Shown: in pieces, positions 26,505 through 35,557 of the stretch
Numbering within the stretch: position 1 is the first letter of the stretch
How the letters are laid out: each line of letters starts with the position of its first letter
NCBI GenBank assembly: GCA_947500055.1
Contig: CANMQO010000005.1
Coordinates: forward strand, 1-64,000
Length of the DNA stretch: 64,000 nucleotides
Reading direction: 5' to 3'
DNA from: an uncultured Paracoccaceae bacterium
GTDB lineage: Bacteria; Pseudomonadota; Alphaproteobacteria; Rhodobacterales; Rhodobacteraceae
Made by a program: the position numbers and the translations under genes
The notes under the pieces: generated by a model
Database searches by the model: none
Told to the model about the DNA's origin: nothing
Seen by the model: only the letters and a program-made list of their open reading frames with translations

Positions 26505-27140
26505 TCAAGTATGTTGTGTTTCCTGCCGCATCGCGCCAATGAGGTCGTTACCCGCTTTTTCGAGATGCTTTCCAAGGTGAGAAACGGCCCTGTCGATGTC
26601 TCTGGCCAAGTAAGCGTCGACAATAGCGGCATGATCTTCGAGCCAGTTTGCCGTTCCCTGTCTGAGACTGTCATATGCTGCGATATGCACGCGGCAATGG
26701 GTGCGAAGACGCGCGATCAGGTCGATCTGCTGACGCCGCCCCGAGGGGATGTAGAGCGCTTGATGGAAGGCCCAGTCGCTGGCTGGCCATGTCTCTGTGT
26801 CAACATCCAGATTTGAGCGGCGCAGCTCTCTTAGGGCTTCTTCGCGGTCGCGATCGCTCGCCCGCGTCATCGCGAGCCTCAGGCAGTCGCACTCCAGAAG
26901 GCGACGTATGGCATAAAGCTCTGACACTTCTTCCAAGGTGAGCGAGAGCACGCGCGCAGATCGGTTTGGCCGTGCGACGACAAGACCCTCCGCGGTAAGA
27001 ATACCCAGCGCGTCGCGGATGGGAATGCGACTGACACCGAATTGGTTCGCCAAGTCAGTCTGCCGCAGTTCGCTGCCTGCGGCCAATCGGCCAGCAAGTA
27101 TGTCGCGGCGAATTGATCCCGCGAGGCCTTGGTCCACCAT
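26505..27140 (-). CDS. GntR-family regulator, FCD subfamily
   Basis: 211 residues from the ATG preceded by GGAGGA; the open frame runs 20 codons further. The winged helix reads LRQTDLANQFGVSRIPIRDALGIL, followed by an FCD ligand domain with the histidines WAFHQAL and LEDHAAIV. It is divergent from an OsmC-family gene with a TGTATACATGTAT motif between them, so it may control that gene and itself. Confidence 0.9.
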   Translation of the reverse strand: MVDQGLAGSIRRDILAGRLAAGSELRQTDLANQFGVSRIPIRDALGILTAEGLVVARPNRSARVLSLTLEEVSELYAIRRLLECDCLRLAMTRASDRDREEALRELRRSNLDVDTETWPASDWAFHQALYIPSGRRQQIDLIARLRTHCRVHIAAYDSLRQGTANWLEDHAAIVDAYLARDIDRAVSHLGKHLEKAGNDLIGAMRQETQHT

Positions 27141-27183
27141 AAAAACATCCTCCGATAAGTAGATTGCACTTTGTCTTTCAATC

Positions 27184-27197
27184 TGTATACATGTATC
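27184..27197. promoter_or_regulatory. palindromic operator between gntR and osmC-like gene
   Basis: ATACATGTAT (27187-27196) is a perfect 10-bp palindrome, overlapped by the shorter perfect palindrome TGTATACA (27184-27191). TGTATACA-like sites are typical of FCD-type GntR regulators. Binding by the adjacent regulator is inferred. Confidence 0.5.
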
Positions 27198-27223
27198 CAT
27201 TACGGATGGATAGGGTGCGCATC

Positions 27224-27730
27224 ATGAACGCCAATCACAACTACACCTCCCGGATCGTCTGGACCGGAAATCGAGGTACCGGTACGAGCGGATATAGGGA
27301 TTACGACCGGACGTGGCAGGTCGCAACAGAAGGCAAGCCGGTCATTGAGTGTTCAAACGATCCACTGCTTGGCGGCGACCCGTTCAAGCCCAATCCAGAG
27401 GACATGCTACTCTCGGCCCTGGCGGCCTGCCACATGCTGTGGTTTCTGCACTTGGCCAGCGATAAAGGTATTGTCGTCTCTTCATATGAGGATGAGCCAA
27501 TGGGCGTTGGCGAGGTTTTGAGCAGCGGAGCCGGTCGGTTCGTCAAGGCCATTTTGCGCCCAAGGATCACGATCGATTCCGCAGAGAAGCAGGCCCTCGC
27601 CGATCAAGTCCATGCGAAAATCCATGAGGTCTGCTTTATAGCTCGGTCGGTCGCCTTCCCCGTCGCATACGAACCGATCTATCAGTTTTCGAGCGACACA
27701 GATCAGGCAGCGGGTGCGGCGAACATTTGA
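27224..27730 (+). CDS. OsmC-family peroxiredoxin-like protein
   Basis: 168 residues. Two cysteines, C69 (AACHMLWF) and C137 (HEVCFIARSV), match the redox pair of OsmC/Ohr proteins, which reduce organic hydroperoxides with thiols. The upstream part contains DPLLGGDPFKPNPEDMLLSAL, typical of the family. The start is uncertain: ATGs at 27164, 27206 and 27224 are in frame and none has a strong ribosome site; homology-like sequence begins at the last. Confidence 0.85.
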   Translation: MNANHNYTSRIVWTGNRGTGTSGYRDYDRTWQVATEGKPVIECSNDPLLGGDPFKPNPEDMLLSALAACHMLWFLHLASDKGIVVSSYEDEPMGVGEVLSSGAGRFVKAILRPRITIDSAEKQALADQVHAKIHEVCFIARSVAFPVAYEPIYQFSSDTDQAAGAANI

Positions 27731-27883
27731 CAAGCAATCCTGCCCGCTGACGCGATAACGCCTATCTGTGATGACGGTCGTTGCGGCGGACCGTTTCCAG
27801 GTGTCTGCGTCGGAAGCAGCGCAAAATCGCCAACAAACCGTGGGATCAAACAACCTTGGCCACCCCTTGGTCCGAAGCTGTGG

Positions 27884-28339
27884 TTACGATCCATCCTGCG
27901 CGTTCCGCGCGGCTGATTGCAGTTCCTTGGCGCGGCTGGGTGCTATACCCAGCACCTCTTCAATCTGGTGCAGCAGCTTGTCTTCTTCGGTGTGTTTGAT
28001 CCCATCGGCATAGACCACCGCCCAAAGCGCACGGAGGGTTGCTTCGCGCTCGTTCTCGCTGATCGCGTTTTTGATGATGATGGCAATTTCACTGGTGTCC
28101 GGCATTTCCGTTTCCAGCCGTTCGCAGGACGCCCGGTATTTCGCGGCCTCGACCGGATCGAGCCCGTGGCGTTTTGCAATGACCTTGTCGATCAGCTGGA
28201 TCTCTTCAAAAAGATAGGCATGATCGGCCTTCGCTGCCCGCACCAGCAGCGCCCCCATCGCATGACCTGCATCCGCCTCGGGGAGCGGCGTTTCATAGCC
28301 GCCGGGATTGCGGAGAAAAGCGAGCAGACCTTCAAACAT
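27884..28339 (-). CDS. TerB-family protein
   Basis: 151 residues, cytoplasmic and helical. The TerB (tellurite-resistance B) pattern is clear: LLVRAAKADHAYLFEEIQLID with acidic pairs, then LWAVVYADGIKHTEEDKLLHQIEEVLGI. The family folds like a calcium-binding helical domain and is linked to envelope stress, though single-gene copies such as this have no defined role. No other ter genes are nearby. Confidence 0.85.
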   Translation of the reverse strand: MFEGLLAFLRNPGGYETPLPEADAGHAMGALLVRAAKADHAYLFEEIQLIDKVIAKRHGLDPVEAAKYRASCERLETEMPDTSEIAIIIKNAISENEREATLRALWAVVYADGIKHTEEDKLLHQIEEVLGIAPSRAKELQSAARNAQDGS

Positions 28340-28447
28340 CGCAGAGCCCTATCTTGTTGGTTGATTCAACGTTAACGGTATCGCGGCATGGGGGTAAAGG
28401 CGGTTTTCAAGGTAGCCGCCCGTCGGCCCTGCAACCTGTTCTGTCGC

Positions 28448-28741
28448 TCAGCCGTGTGATGTCTTGAAGGCTTCTTTGGCCTCGGCTGATGCCTCTGTCT
28501 GGTGTTTGGCTTTCCATTCATCATATGGCATGCCGTAGAACGCTTCGCGCCCTTCTTCCTTGCTCATCTCGATGCCATGCTCAATCGCGGCCTCCTGATA
28601 CCAACGTGACAGACAATTCCGGCAAAAGCCGGCGAGATTCATCATGTCGATGTTCTGCGCGTCCTTGCGGTCTTCCATCAGATGCTTGCGCAAGCGGCGG
28701 AATGCGGCGGCTTCGAGTGCGATGCGGGTTTGGTCGTCCAT
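28448..28741 (-). CDS. DUF1244 protein
   Basis: 97 residues, cytoplasmic. The sequence follows DUF1244: AFRRLRKHLMED, NIDMMNLAGFCRNCLSRWY with a C-x-x-C, EGREAFYGMPYDEWKAKHQ. Proteins of this family are small, helical and found across proteobacteria, with no defined function. The gene lies 12 nt behind the N-formylglutamate amidohydrolase-like gene on the same strand and is probably cotranscribed with it. Confidence 0.88.
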   Translation of the reverse strand: MDDQTRIALEAAAFRRLRKHLMEDRKDAQNIDMMNLAGFCRNCLSRWYQEAAIEHGIEMSKEEGREAFYGMPYDEWKAKHQTEASAEAKEAFKTSHG

Positions 28742-28753
28742 GTCTTGTTCTCC

Positions 28754-29491
28754 CTAAAGGCCGGTCGCGGCCAGTGTTTGCGTCAGTATAACAGCAAGGC
28801 GTTCAGCCCAAAGGGTTTGCCCCGGCTCATCAATAATCAGGTCCTGCCGCAACTCCAGCAGCAGGTTGGGCCGCCCGTGTTGCAGCGCGTGTCGGTCAAT
28901 GGCGTCGCCGGGCAGGTGACCAGCATAGGGTTGGTTATCACCGACGCACCAACCCTGCGCCCGGCAAGCAGCCATGAAAGGAACCGCGAGCCTGTCATCA
29001 TCGGCATAAAGAACCCCAACTTCCCAAGGTCTTGGGTGCCGTCCCTGCAAGCGTGGTGTGAAGCTGTGGACGGCACAGATAATCGGGTCCGTCATCGCCG
29101 TAGCCAGTGCCGCATAGGCCGCGTGGTAAGGACGATAAAGCCTGTCGAGACGCGTTTCGATCTCGGCCGCATCAGCGTGTCGGTTACCGGGAACGATTGT
29201 CCCGTCATAAAGCCGCATCATGACCGTTGGGTCGTCTTCGCCGCGATTGGGGTCCACCACCAAACGTGAAAAACCCGACAGGATTGCGGGGCTGTCCAGC
29301 AGCGATGCCAGTTTGCGGGTCAACCCAGCCGCGCCGATATCGTAAGCGATATGTCGTCCCATGTCGTCCGGGCTTAGCCCAAGGTCGCCGTCATGGACCC
29401 AATCGGGGATGTGATTTGTTGCGTGGTCGCATGCCACCAACCAGCGGCCGGGCCGATTTTGGCCCTCGATCGTAAACACAGTGTCAGTCAT
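28754..29491 (-). CDS. N-formylglutamate amidohydrolase family protein
   Basis: About 245 residues. Family landmarks are VACDHATNHIPDW near residue 20, IAYDIGAAGLTRKL, GFSRLVVDPNRGEDD and VHSFTP. The namesake enzyme releases formate from N-formyl-L-glutamate at the end of a histidine-degradation route, but no hut genes are nearby, so the substrate may differ. The frame opens 67 codons earlier; the ATG at 29491 (or 29503) is where family sequence begins. Confidence 0.85.
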   Translation of the reverse strand: MTDTVFTIEGQNRPGRWLVACDHATNHIPDWVHDGDLGLSPDDMGRHIAYDIGAAGLTRKLASLLDSPAILSGFSRLVVDPNRGEDDPTVMMRLYDGTIVPGNRHADAAEIETRLDRLYRPYHAAYAALATAMTDPIICAVHSFTPRLQGRHPRPWEVGVLYADDDRLAVPFMAACRAQGWCVGDNQPYAGHLPGDAIDRHALQHGRPNLLLELRQDLIIDEPGQTLWAERLAVILTQTLAATGL

Positions 29492-29611
29492 CTTGCCTGT
29501 CATTCCTTTGACACAGCATTTAGGATAGTTGTTCCCGGAATGGAATTGCGCAATAAGGGCGCAAACGGCTCCGTTACCGCTAACGGCGCTATTCGCACGA
29601 AGGACAGATGC

Positions 29612-31057
29612 ATGAAACGCCACCGCAATGTGAAGATTGTCGCAACCCTTGGCCCTGCCTCCAATGACTACGAGATGATCCGCGCCTTGCATGAAGCCGG
29701 TGCAGATGTGTTTCGCCTGAACATGTCACATGGTGACCATGAAGAAATCAGGCTGCGTCATGAGATTATTCGTCAGGTGGAGAAGGATCTGGACAGCCCG
29801 ATCGCAATTCTGGCTGATCTGCAAGGTCCGAAGCTGCGTGTAGGCGTTTTCGCCAATGGCGAGGAGGAGCTGGTTGAAGGTGCGGCGTTCCGGCTCGACC
29901 TTGACGATGCCGAGGGTGACGTTAACCGCGTGACGCTGCCCCATCGCGAGATTTTTGATGCGTTGGAACCGGGCGCGCATCTGTTGGTCAATGACGGCAA
30001 GATCAAGCTGAAGGTCAAGGATTGCGGTGCCAACTTTGCCGATTGCGAGGTGGTTGTTGGCGGCACGATTTCCAACCGCAAGGGCGTGAATGTTCCTGAC
30101 GTCACACTGCCTGTCGCCGCCCTGTCCCCGAAGGATCGCAAGGATCTGGAATTCGTGTGTGAACTGGGTGTCGATTGGCTCGCCCTTTCCTTTGTGCAGC
30201 GTGCCGCCGATGTGGAGGAGGCGCGCAAGCTGGCCAAGGGCCGTGCCGCGATTCTATCGAAGATCGAAAAACCCAACGCAGTGAAGTCGTTTGACGATAT
30301 TCTGGCGGTCAGTGACGGGATCATGGTGGCCCGTGGTGATCTGGGGGTTGAACTGCCGGTGCAGAATGTTCCGCCGATCCAAAAGCAACTGGTGCGCAAA
30401 TGTCGGGCTGCTGCCAAGCCGGTAATTGTTGCCACGCAGATGCTGGAATCGATGATCGAGTCTCCGATGCCGACCCGTGCGGAAGTGTCAGATGTTGCCA
30501 CGGCAATTTACGAAGGCGCCGATGCGATCATGCTCTCTGCGGAATCGGCGGCTGGCTCCTATCCGCTTGAAGCGGTTACCACCATGAGCAATGTCGCTGG
30601 CGAGGTCGAGGCCGATCCTAACTACACCGAACTGATCGAGGCCACACGCAAGGCCGAGGGGAAAACCGTTGCGGATGGCATCGTCTCTGCTGCCCGCGAA
30701 ATTGCCGAAACCACGGATGTAAAGGCGATCTGTTGTTTCTCGCAATCGGGTACAACGGCCCTATTGGTGTCGCGCGAACGGCCACGGGTGCCGATTATCG
30801 CCCTGACGAGCGTTGTGTCGACAGCCCGCAGGTTGTGTCTTTCATGGGGAACAAATTGCGTGGTGACCGGTGATGTGGACCGGTTTAAGCAGGCCGTTAT
30901 CGCCGCTGTGCGCGCGGCGCTTGGGCAGGGAATGGCCAGTGAACGCGATATGATCGTGGTAACCGCAGGTGTGCCCTTTAACACGCCGGGGTCAACAAAC
31001 ATCCTGCGGGTTGCCCCCTGCGCAGAGCGTTTGATCTACGCCGCTGATCCGGAGTAG
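29612..31057 (+). CDS. pyk: pyruvate kinase
   Basis: Last step of glycolysis, phosphoenolpyruvate plus ADP to pyruvate plus ATP. 481 residues. Signatures: KIVATLGPAS at the N-terminus, FRLNMSHGDH, AILADLQGPKLRVG, ILSKIEKPNAV with the catalytic lysine, and VARGDLGVELP. The C-terminal allosteric domain (about 350-475) is complete. The start at 29612 has AAGGAC upstream; the frame extends further without support. It is divergent from the amidohydrolase. Confidence 0.96.
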   Translation: MKRHRNVKIVATLGPASNDYEMIRALHEAGADVFRLNMSHGDHEEIRLRHEIIRQVEKDLDSPIAILADLQGPKLRVGVFANGEEELVEGAAFRLDLDDAEGDVNRVTLPHREIFDALEPGAHLLVNDGKIKLKVKDCGANFADCEVVVGGTISNRKGVNVPDVTLPVAALSPKDRKDLEFVCELGVDWLALSFVQRAADVEEARKLAKGRAAILSKIEKPNAVKSFDDILAVSDGIMVARGDLGVELPVQNVPPIQKQLVRKCRAAAKPVIVATQMLESMIESPMPTRAEVSDVATAIYEGADAIMLSAESAAGSYPLEAVTTMSNVAGEVEADPNYTELIEATRKAEGKTVADGIVSAAREIAETTDVKAICCFSQSGTTALLVSRERPRVPIIALTSVVSTARRLCLSWGTNCVVTGDVDRFKQAVIAAVRAALGQGMASERDMIVVTAGVPFNTPGSTNILRVAPCAERLIYAADPE

Positions 31058-31089
31058 CGTGCACGCAAAGAGCGAAAGGGCGTGTTGCT

Positions 31090-31314
31090 ATGGATCTTGA
31101 ACTGGTCTTTGTCATCGGACTGATTGTTGCGGCCTTCTCCATCCCCGCATTGGTCAATGCCTTTTCTGATCGGCGCTGGCCTCGGGGTTCTGCCCTGGCA
31201 TTGATCGCGGGGGTTGGCGCAGTCGTCTTTGTGGCCCGTCAGGAACCCGAATTGTTCACCCTCGACCGGGTGGATGATGTGTTTGTCAGCGTCGTGGCCC
31301 GCTACATCAATTAA
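31090..31314 (+). CDS. small membrane protein, unknown function
   Basis: 74 residues with two predicted membrane segments (LVFVIGLIVAAFSIPALV and SALALIAGVGAVVFVA) and a short charged C-terminal tail. It lies 32 nt behind pyruvate kinase and may be cotranscribed. I do not recognise a family beyond a generic small membrane protein; a similar gene beside pyk would not be surprising in related genomes. Confidence 0.7.
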   Translation: MDLELVFVIGLIVAAFSIPALVNAFSDRRWPRGSALALIAGVGAVVFVARQEPELFTLDRVDDVFVSVVARYIN

Positions 31315-31425
31315 TCCCTTGCGCGTGTGGGGGATGCGTCCTATACGGCGCACTTCAACCGCGCGCGTCCGGCCGATATGGCATGCCGAGTCGCGCGTTC
31401 CGACCGACCCAAAGAGGAGACGGAA

Positions 31426-31626
31426 ATGCCGAAGATGAAGACGAAATCGAGCTGCAAGAAGCGGTTCAAAGTGACGGCCTCAGGCCGCGTGGTTGCGGCC
31501 CAGGCGGGCAAGCAACACGGAATGATCAAACGTTCAAACAAGTTCCTGCGTAATGCACGCGGCACAACAACCCTGTGCAAGGCTGATGAAGGTATCATCA
31601 AGCCTATGATGCCCTACGCAAAATAA
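31426..31626 (+). CDS. rpmI: 50S ribosomal protein L35
   Basis: 66 residues, basic, beginning [20 protein letters not shown] and containing the family block [19 protein letters not shown]. The start at 31426 follows AGAGGAGA; the open frame runs 33 codons upstream. It is followed 12 nt later by rplT, the usual pair, but infC is not upstream here. Confidence 0.96.
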   Translation: MPKMKTKSSCKKRFKVTASGRVVAAQAGKQHGMIKRSNKFLRNARGTTTLCKADEGIIKPMMPYAK

Positions 31627-31638
31627 GGAGAATTTGAT

Positions 31639-32001
31639 ATGCGCGTTAAAGGTGGAACCGTCACGCACCGTCGTCACAAGAAAGTTCTCGACGCTGCCAA
31701 AGGCTATTATGATCGCCGCTCCAAGACCTTCAAGGTCGCCAAGCAGGCCGTCGACAAAGCCAACCAATATGCGACCCGCGACCGTCATAACCGCAAGCGC
31801 AACTTCCGTGCGCTGTGGATTCAGCGGATCAACGCCGGCGTCCGTTCGGTTGATGAGACGCTGAACTATTCCAAGTTCATCAATGGCCTGAACCTGGCCG
31901 GGATCGAAGTTGACCGTAAGGTTCTGGCTGATCTGGCTGTAAACGAACCCGAAGCATTTGCCACAATCGTGGGCAAAGCCAAGGATGCGCTGGCTGCCTA
32001 A
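31639..32001 (+). CDS. rplT: 50S ribosomal protein L20
   Basis: 120 residues, highly basic. The N-terminal extension ([26 protein letters not shown]) and the RNA-binding domain [12 protein letters not shown] are typical of L20, an assembly protein of the large subunit. AAGGAG sits upstream of the ATG. A clear intrinsic terminator follows about 30 nt after the stop. Confidence 0.97.
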   Translation: MRVKGGTVTHRRHKKVLDAAKGYYDRRSKTFKVAKQAVDKANQYATRDRHNRKRNFRALWIQRINAGVRSVDETLNYSKFINGLNLAGIEVDRKVLADLAVNEPEAFATIVGKAKDALAA

Positions 32002-32031
32002 GGCCAATGCCGGTTTGAGTGATTTGAAGGT

Positions 32032-32058
32032 CGCCCTTGCGAAGGGCGGCTTTTCTTT
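32032..32058 (+). terminator. intrinsic terminator of rpmI-rplT
   Basis: CGCCCTT and AAGGGCG make a 7-bp stem with a 3-nt loop, followed by GGCTTTTCTTTT. It ends 13 nt before the convergent diguanylate cyclase stop codon. Confidence 0.88.
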
Positions 32059-32070
32059 TGCCGTGATGGT

Positions 32071-33141
32071 TCAGGCAGCCATATCGGTGCCGTCAATTGT
32101 GACGACCTGATCCCGCCCGGCTGATTTTGCCTCATATAGCGCCATGTCGGCCCGTTTCATCACATCGTCAAAACTTTGATCCTGTGGCAATACCTGTGCG
32201 ACACCAAAACTTGCGGTGACGCTAAGCTGCATCCCGGAGACTGCGAACCCGGTGTCACCAATGGCAGTGCAGAGCCGTTTGGCCCGTTCCAGCGCCGATG
32301 CCAGATCAGCATTTTTCAGCAACATCCCAAATTCTTCCCCACCGGTGCGAACGACCTTGTCAGTGTTCCTGCAGCGACCGATCAGGCGTTTCACGAAAGC
32401 GTTGAGCACGGCATCACCCACATCGTGCCCGTAGGTGTCGTTGATCTGCTTGAAATAATCGATGTCAATCGACATGAAGGAAAAAACCCGCCCTTCGGCT
32501 TCCCAAAACGCCCATGTTTCTTTCGCCGCTTCATAAAGGGCGTAACGGTTGCCCGCCCCGGTCAGCGCATCTGTATGCGCCATCCGAGAAAGCCCTTCCA
32601 TATGTTCGACCACTTGCAGTTGCATTGCCAGACAACGCCCGATGGCGCAGAGCGCTGAAATCACTTTGCCCGGATGAGTGAGCGGCTTGTGGTAGCCGAC
32701 ATTCAATACACCAAAGCAACGGGAGTTCGTCATTAACGGGGTGATAATCAGGGTTCGATAACCCACTTTCGCCAATTTCCGGACACCTGGCGAATCCACC
32801 ACCGCTGAATCGGGCACATAGGCGGGTTCACCGGCCTGATAAACGGCGCCTGAAATCGACCTCCTGATATCGTATTGGCTACCCGGTGAAATTACCCTGC
32901 GGCCGGTCATTGCAGTCAGGACGAGGTTGTCGTCTGTTCCTTCCAGTGCAATCGTGCATCGATCGGCATCCACGATCTCCTTTGACCAAAGCGAATAGGC
33001 GCTTAACACCTCATCCCGCGTGACGGCTTGGGACAGATCATTCAGGAACCCAATAGGGACCTGCATAGCGTCATTGCTGTCCGCCGCGCATGCTGCGCGC
33101 GCCTGTTCAAAACAGGCGGAGAATTGCGGTTCATCCGTCAT
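32071..33141 (-). CDS. diguanylate cyclase with GAF domain
   Basis: Makes cyclic di-GMP. About 356 residues: GAF-type sensor roughly 30-175 (CTIALEG, GYRTLIITPLMTNSRCFGVLNVGY) and GGDEF domain roughly 185-350. The active site reads GGEEF and the inhibitory I-site RNTD sits at the canonical distance before it, so the enzyme should be active and feedback-inhibited. ALTGAGNRYAL and DIDYFKQINDTYGHDVGD are the usual core. No membrane segment, so it senses a cytoplasmic signal. An upstream GTG (33171) is a less likely start. Confidence 0.92.
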   Translation of the reverse strand: MTDEPQFSACFEQARAACAADSNDAMQVPIGFLNDLSQAVTRDEVLSAYSLWSKEIVDADRCTIALEGTDDNLVLTAMTGRRVISPGSQYDIRRSISGAVYQAGEPAYVPDSAVVDSPGVRKLAKVGYRTLIITPLMTNSRCFGVLNVGYHKPLTHPGKVISALCAIGRCLAMQLQVVEHMEGLSRMAHTDALTGAGNRYALYEAAKETWAFWEAEGRVFSFMSIDIDYFKQINDTYGHDVGDAVLNAFVKRLIGRCRNTDKVVRTGGEEFGMLLKNADLASALERAKRLCTAIGDTGFAVSGMQLSVTASFGVAQVLPQDQSFDDVMKRADMALYEAKSAGRDQVVTIDGTDMAA

Positions 33142-33246
33142 GTGCTTACTTAGGCCGCAAAGTCTTAACACCCGCTGAATATTGCACTGTCTTGCATGGC
33201 AATCACAGGCACGTTAGCAGGGCATTAAACCGAGAAGAGGCGCCCG

Positions 33247-34320
33247 ATGGATGATCTGAAACAGAAATACCTTGGCCTGATTGCTGACGCTGCGGATGAA
33301 CCCGCAATTGAAGACCTGCGTGTGCAGGCGGTCGGCAAGAAAGGCGAGATCAGCCTGAAGATGCGCGAGCTGGGCAAGATGACGCCAGAGGAACGGCAAG
33401 TGGCTGGTCCTGCGTTGAATGCGTTGAAGGATGAGATCAATTCCGCACTGTCCGCCAAAAAGGCCGCTTTGGCCGATGAAGCACTGGACGCACGTTTGCG
33501 CACGGAATGGCTGGACGCCACCCTGCCGTCGCGGGCGCGCAGGCAAGGTACAATCCACCCGATTTCACAGGTTACCGAAGAAGTTACCGCGATTTTTGCG
33601 GATATGGGGTTTGCGGTGGCAGAGGGTCCGCAGATCGAATCTGACTGGTATAACTTCGACGCATTGAATATCCCCGGCCATCACCCCGCACGGGCCGAGA
33701 TGGATACATTTTACACGCATCGGCGTGACGGTGATAACCGACCGCCGCATGTGCTGCGCACCCATACCAGCCCGGTGCAGATTCGTTCGATGGAGGCGAC
33801 AGGTGCGCCGACGCGGATCATCTGCCCCGGTCGTGTCTATCGTGCCGATTACGATCAGACCCACACCCCGATGTTCCATCAGGTTGAGGGGCTGGCGATT
33901 GACAAGGATATCAGCATGGCGAACCTGAAATGGGTGCTGGAGGAGTTTGTCAAAAGCTATTTCGAGGTGGATCACGTTGATATCCGTTTCCGCGCTTCCC
34001 ACTTCCCGTTCACTGAACCTTCGGCAGAGGTTGATATCCGCTGTTCATGGGAAGGTGGCACGCTGAAGGTGGGCGAGGGCGATGACTGGCTGGAAATCCT
34101 TGGCTCCGGCATGGTCCACCCCAAGGTGCTGGAGGCGGCAGGCGTTGATCCGGCGGCATGGCAAGGCTTTGCCTTTGGTATGGGGATCGACCGGATCGCG
34201 ATGCTGAAATACGGCATCCCGGATTTGCGGGCGTTCTTTGATTCTGATCTGCGGTGGCTGCGGCATTACGGGTTCAGCGCGCTGGATCAGCCGACGTTGC
34301 ATGGTGGGTTGAGTAGGTAA
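33247..34320 (+). CDS. pheS: phenylalanyl-tRNA synthetase alpha subunit
   Basis: Catalytic subunit that charges tRNA-Phe, 357 residues. It has an N-terminal coiled coil (about 10-90) and the class II core: [31 protein letters not shown] (motif 1 region), [34 protein letters not shown] (motif 2) and [18 protein letters not shown] (motif 3). A GAGAAGAGG ribosome site precedes it. pheT lies 2.4 kb downstream rather than adjacent. Confidence 0.97.
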   Translation: MDDLKQKYLGLIADAADEPAIEDLRVQAVGKKGEISLKMRELGKMTPEERQVAGPALNALKDEINSALSAKKAALADEALDARLRTEWLDATLPSRARRQGTIHPISQVTEEVTAIFADMGFAVAEGPQIESDWYNFDALNIPGHHPARAEMDTFYTHRRDGDNRPPHVLRTHTSPVQIRSMEATGAPTRIICPGRVYRADYDQTHTPMFHQVEGLAIDKDISMANLKWVLEEFVKSYFEVDHVDIRFRASHFPFTEPSAEVDIRCSWEGGTLKVGEGDDWLEILGSGMVHPKVLEAAGVDPAAWQGFAFGMGIDRIAMLKYGIPDLRAFFDSDLRWLRHYGFSALDQPTLHGGLSR

Positions 34321-34455
34321 TAATACGGTTGGTCGATCGCCTCGCGAAAAAAGCCCTATCCGAATCGACCAATTGACCCAGAGCCGACTGTCGAGGACGT
34401 TGAGTCCGAAGGCATTGATACTGCTCTTTCATTAGATTTGCCGCCCGGCTTGCCC

Positions 34456-34487
34456 GGCAGCGCCCACCCCAAGGTCCGGGCGCTGCC
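34456..34487. terminator. inverted repeat downstream of pheS
   Basis: GGCAGCGCCC and GGGCGCTGCC form a perfect 10-bp GC-rich stem with a 12-nt loop. No T run follows, so it is not a textbook intrinsic terminator. It lies 136 nt after the pheS stop and 64 nt before the preferred hydrolase start, and could stop transcription with Rho or shape the mRNA end. Confidence 0.5.
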
Positions 34488-34550
34488 CTGGCGTTGTACT
34501 CCGGCTGTATGGCTTGGTCTTGTGTGGCACCTCTCAAGGAGCCCACAGAA

Positions 34551-35420
34551 ATGTCAGGTGACTTGACGCCCCGGTCAGATAGTAATCGCAGCATGACCCG
34601 ATTGCTTGTGATTCTGTTTGTTCTCTGCGCCACTGCCGCGACTGCCCAGCAAACCAACCCCCATTCCATCCTGCCCGGCAACCCCTGTCACGGCCAAAAA
34701 CCCTGCGCCTTGGATGGCCGCACCTACCATGTGAAAGAGCCGGACGGCTGGGATGGGGTCACCCCATTGCCTGTCATGTTGCATTTTCATGGTTGGGCGC
34801 GCACCGGTGCCGTACCGGTTTACCATGGCCGTATCTCGGGAGCGACGCGCAGGCGTGGCGTTTTGCTCCTCGCGCCGACGGGTGTGAACAAAACATGGGA
34901 TTTCTGGTCGGGCGGGATGCGTGACGTCGCGTTCGGGCAAGCCGTGCTTGAAGATGCGGCCAAGCGCTATCCTATCGACCGCAGCCGGATCTTTGTCTCG
35001 GGCTATTCATTCGGCTCGGCCATGGCGTGGCGCTATGTTTGCCATAATGGCGATGGTGTCGCGGCCCTGATCGCGGTGGCCGGGACGCTGGATCAGGGGG
35101 AAGATTGCGCACAAGGCCCCACTGAGGTCCGCCATGTGCACGGACTACGTGACAATGTCATGGATTTCCCCATGGGGCCGGGGGGTGATGTGTTGTATCC
35201 TGTCGCACTCTGGCGGCAGCAATTCGGATGTGCCGGGCATGAGACGCCAGGCGATTGGTCGGTCACAGGGAACGATCTGTTTACCCGCCATGTCTGGCGC
35301 CAATGCGCACAAGGGCGGCGTGTCACGCTTGATCTGCATGCGCGGGGGCATTTCATACCCAGAGGCTGGATCGGGCGGCAATTGGACGAATTACTGCAAC
35401 TGCCACCGCGTTATCCGTAG
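34551..35420 (+). CDS. exported alpha/beta hydrolase (LpqC/PHB depolymerase-like)
   Basis: About 289 residues with a signal peptide (LLVILFVLCATAATAQ). The mature part resembles the LpqC/poly(3-hydroxybutyrate) depolymerase esterases: PLPVMLHFHGWARTG (oxyanion region), the serine nucleophile in SGYSFGSAMAW, and a histidine in LHARGHF. It probably hydrolyses an ester outside the cytoplasm. The ATG at 34551 has AAGGAG 9 nt upstream; the ATG at 34593 gives a more ordinary signal peptide, so the start is open. Confidence 0.82.
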   Translation: MSGDLTPRSDSNRSMTRLLVILFVLCATAATAQQTNPHSILPGNPCHGQKPCALDGRTYHVKEPDGWDGVTPLPVMLHFHGWARTGAVPVYHGRISGATRRRGVLLLAPTGVNKTWDFWSGGMRDVAFGQAVLEDAAKRYPIDRSRIFVSGYSFGSAMAWRYVCHNGDGVAALIAVAGTLDQGEDCAQGPTEVRHVHGLRDNVMDFPMGPGGDVLYPVALWRQQFGCAGHETPGDWSVTGNDLFTRHVWRQCAQGRRVTLDLHARGHFIPRGWIGRQLDELLQLPPRYP

Positions 35421-35557
35421 TTTCCGCGCGCATAAGATATTGACAAGCATGGGAAACAATTCGTTTCACCGACCCTGGCAGGTAATATTTTGTCTAAACT
35501 GGTCACGATGCTATGCTGCGCTATATTTTTTTCATATTCGTTTTCGTGGTGAGGTCG

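Noticed and set aside
27884..28339. Tellurite resistance operon
   Set aside because: Only a lone TerB-type gene is present; none of terA, terC, terD or terZ is nearby.
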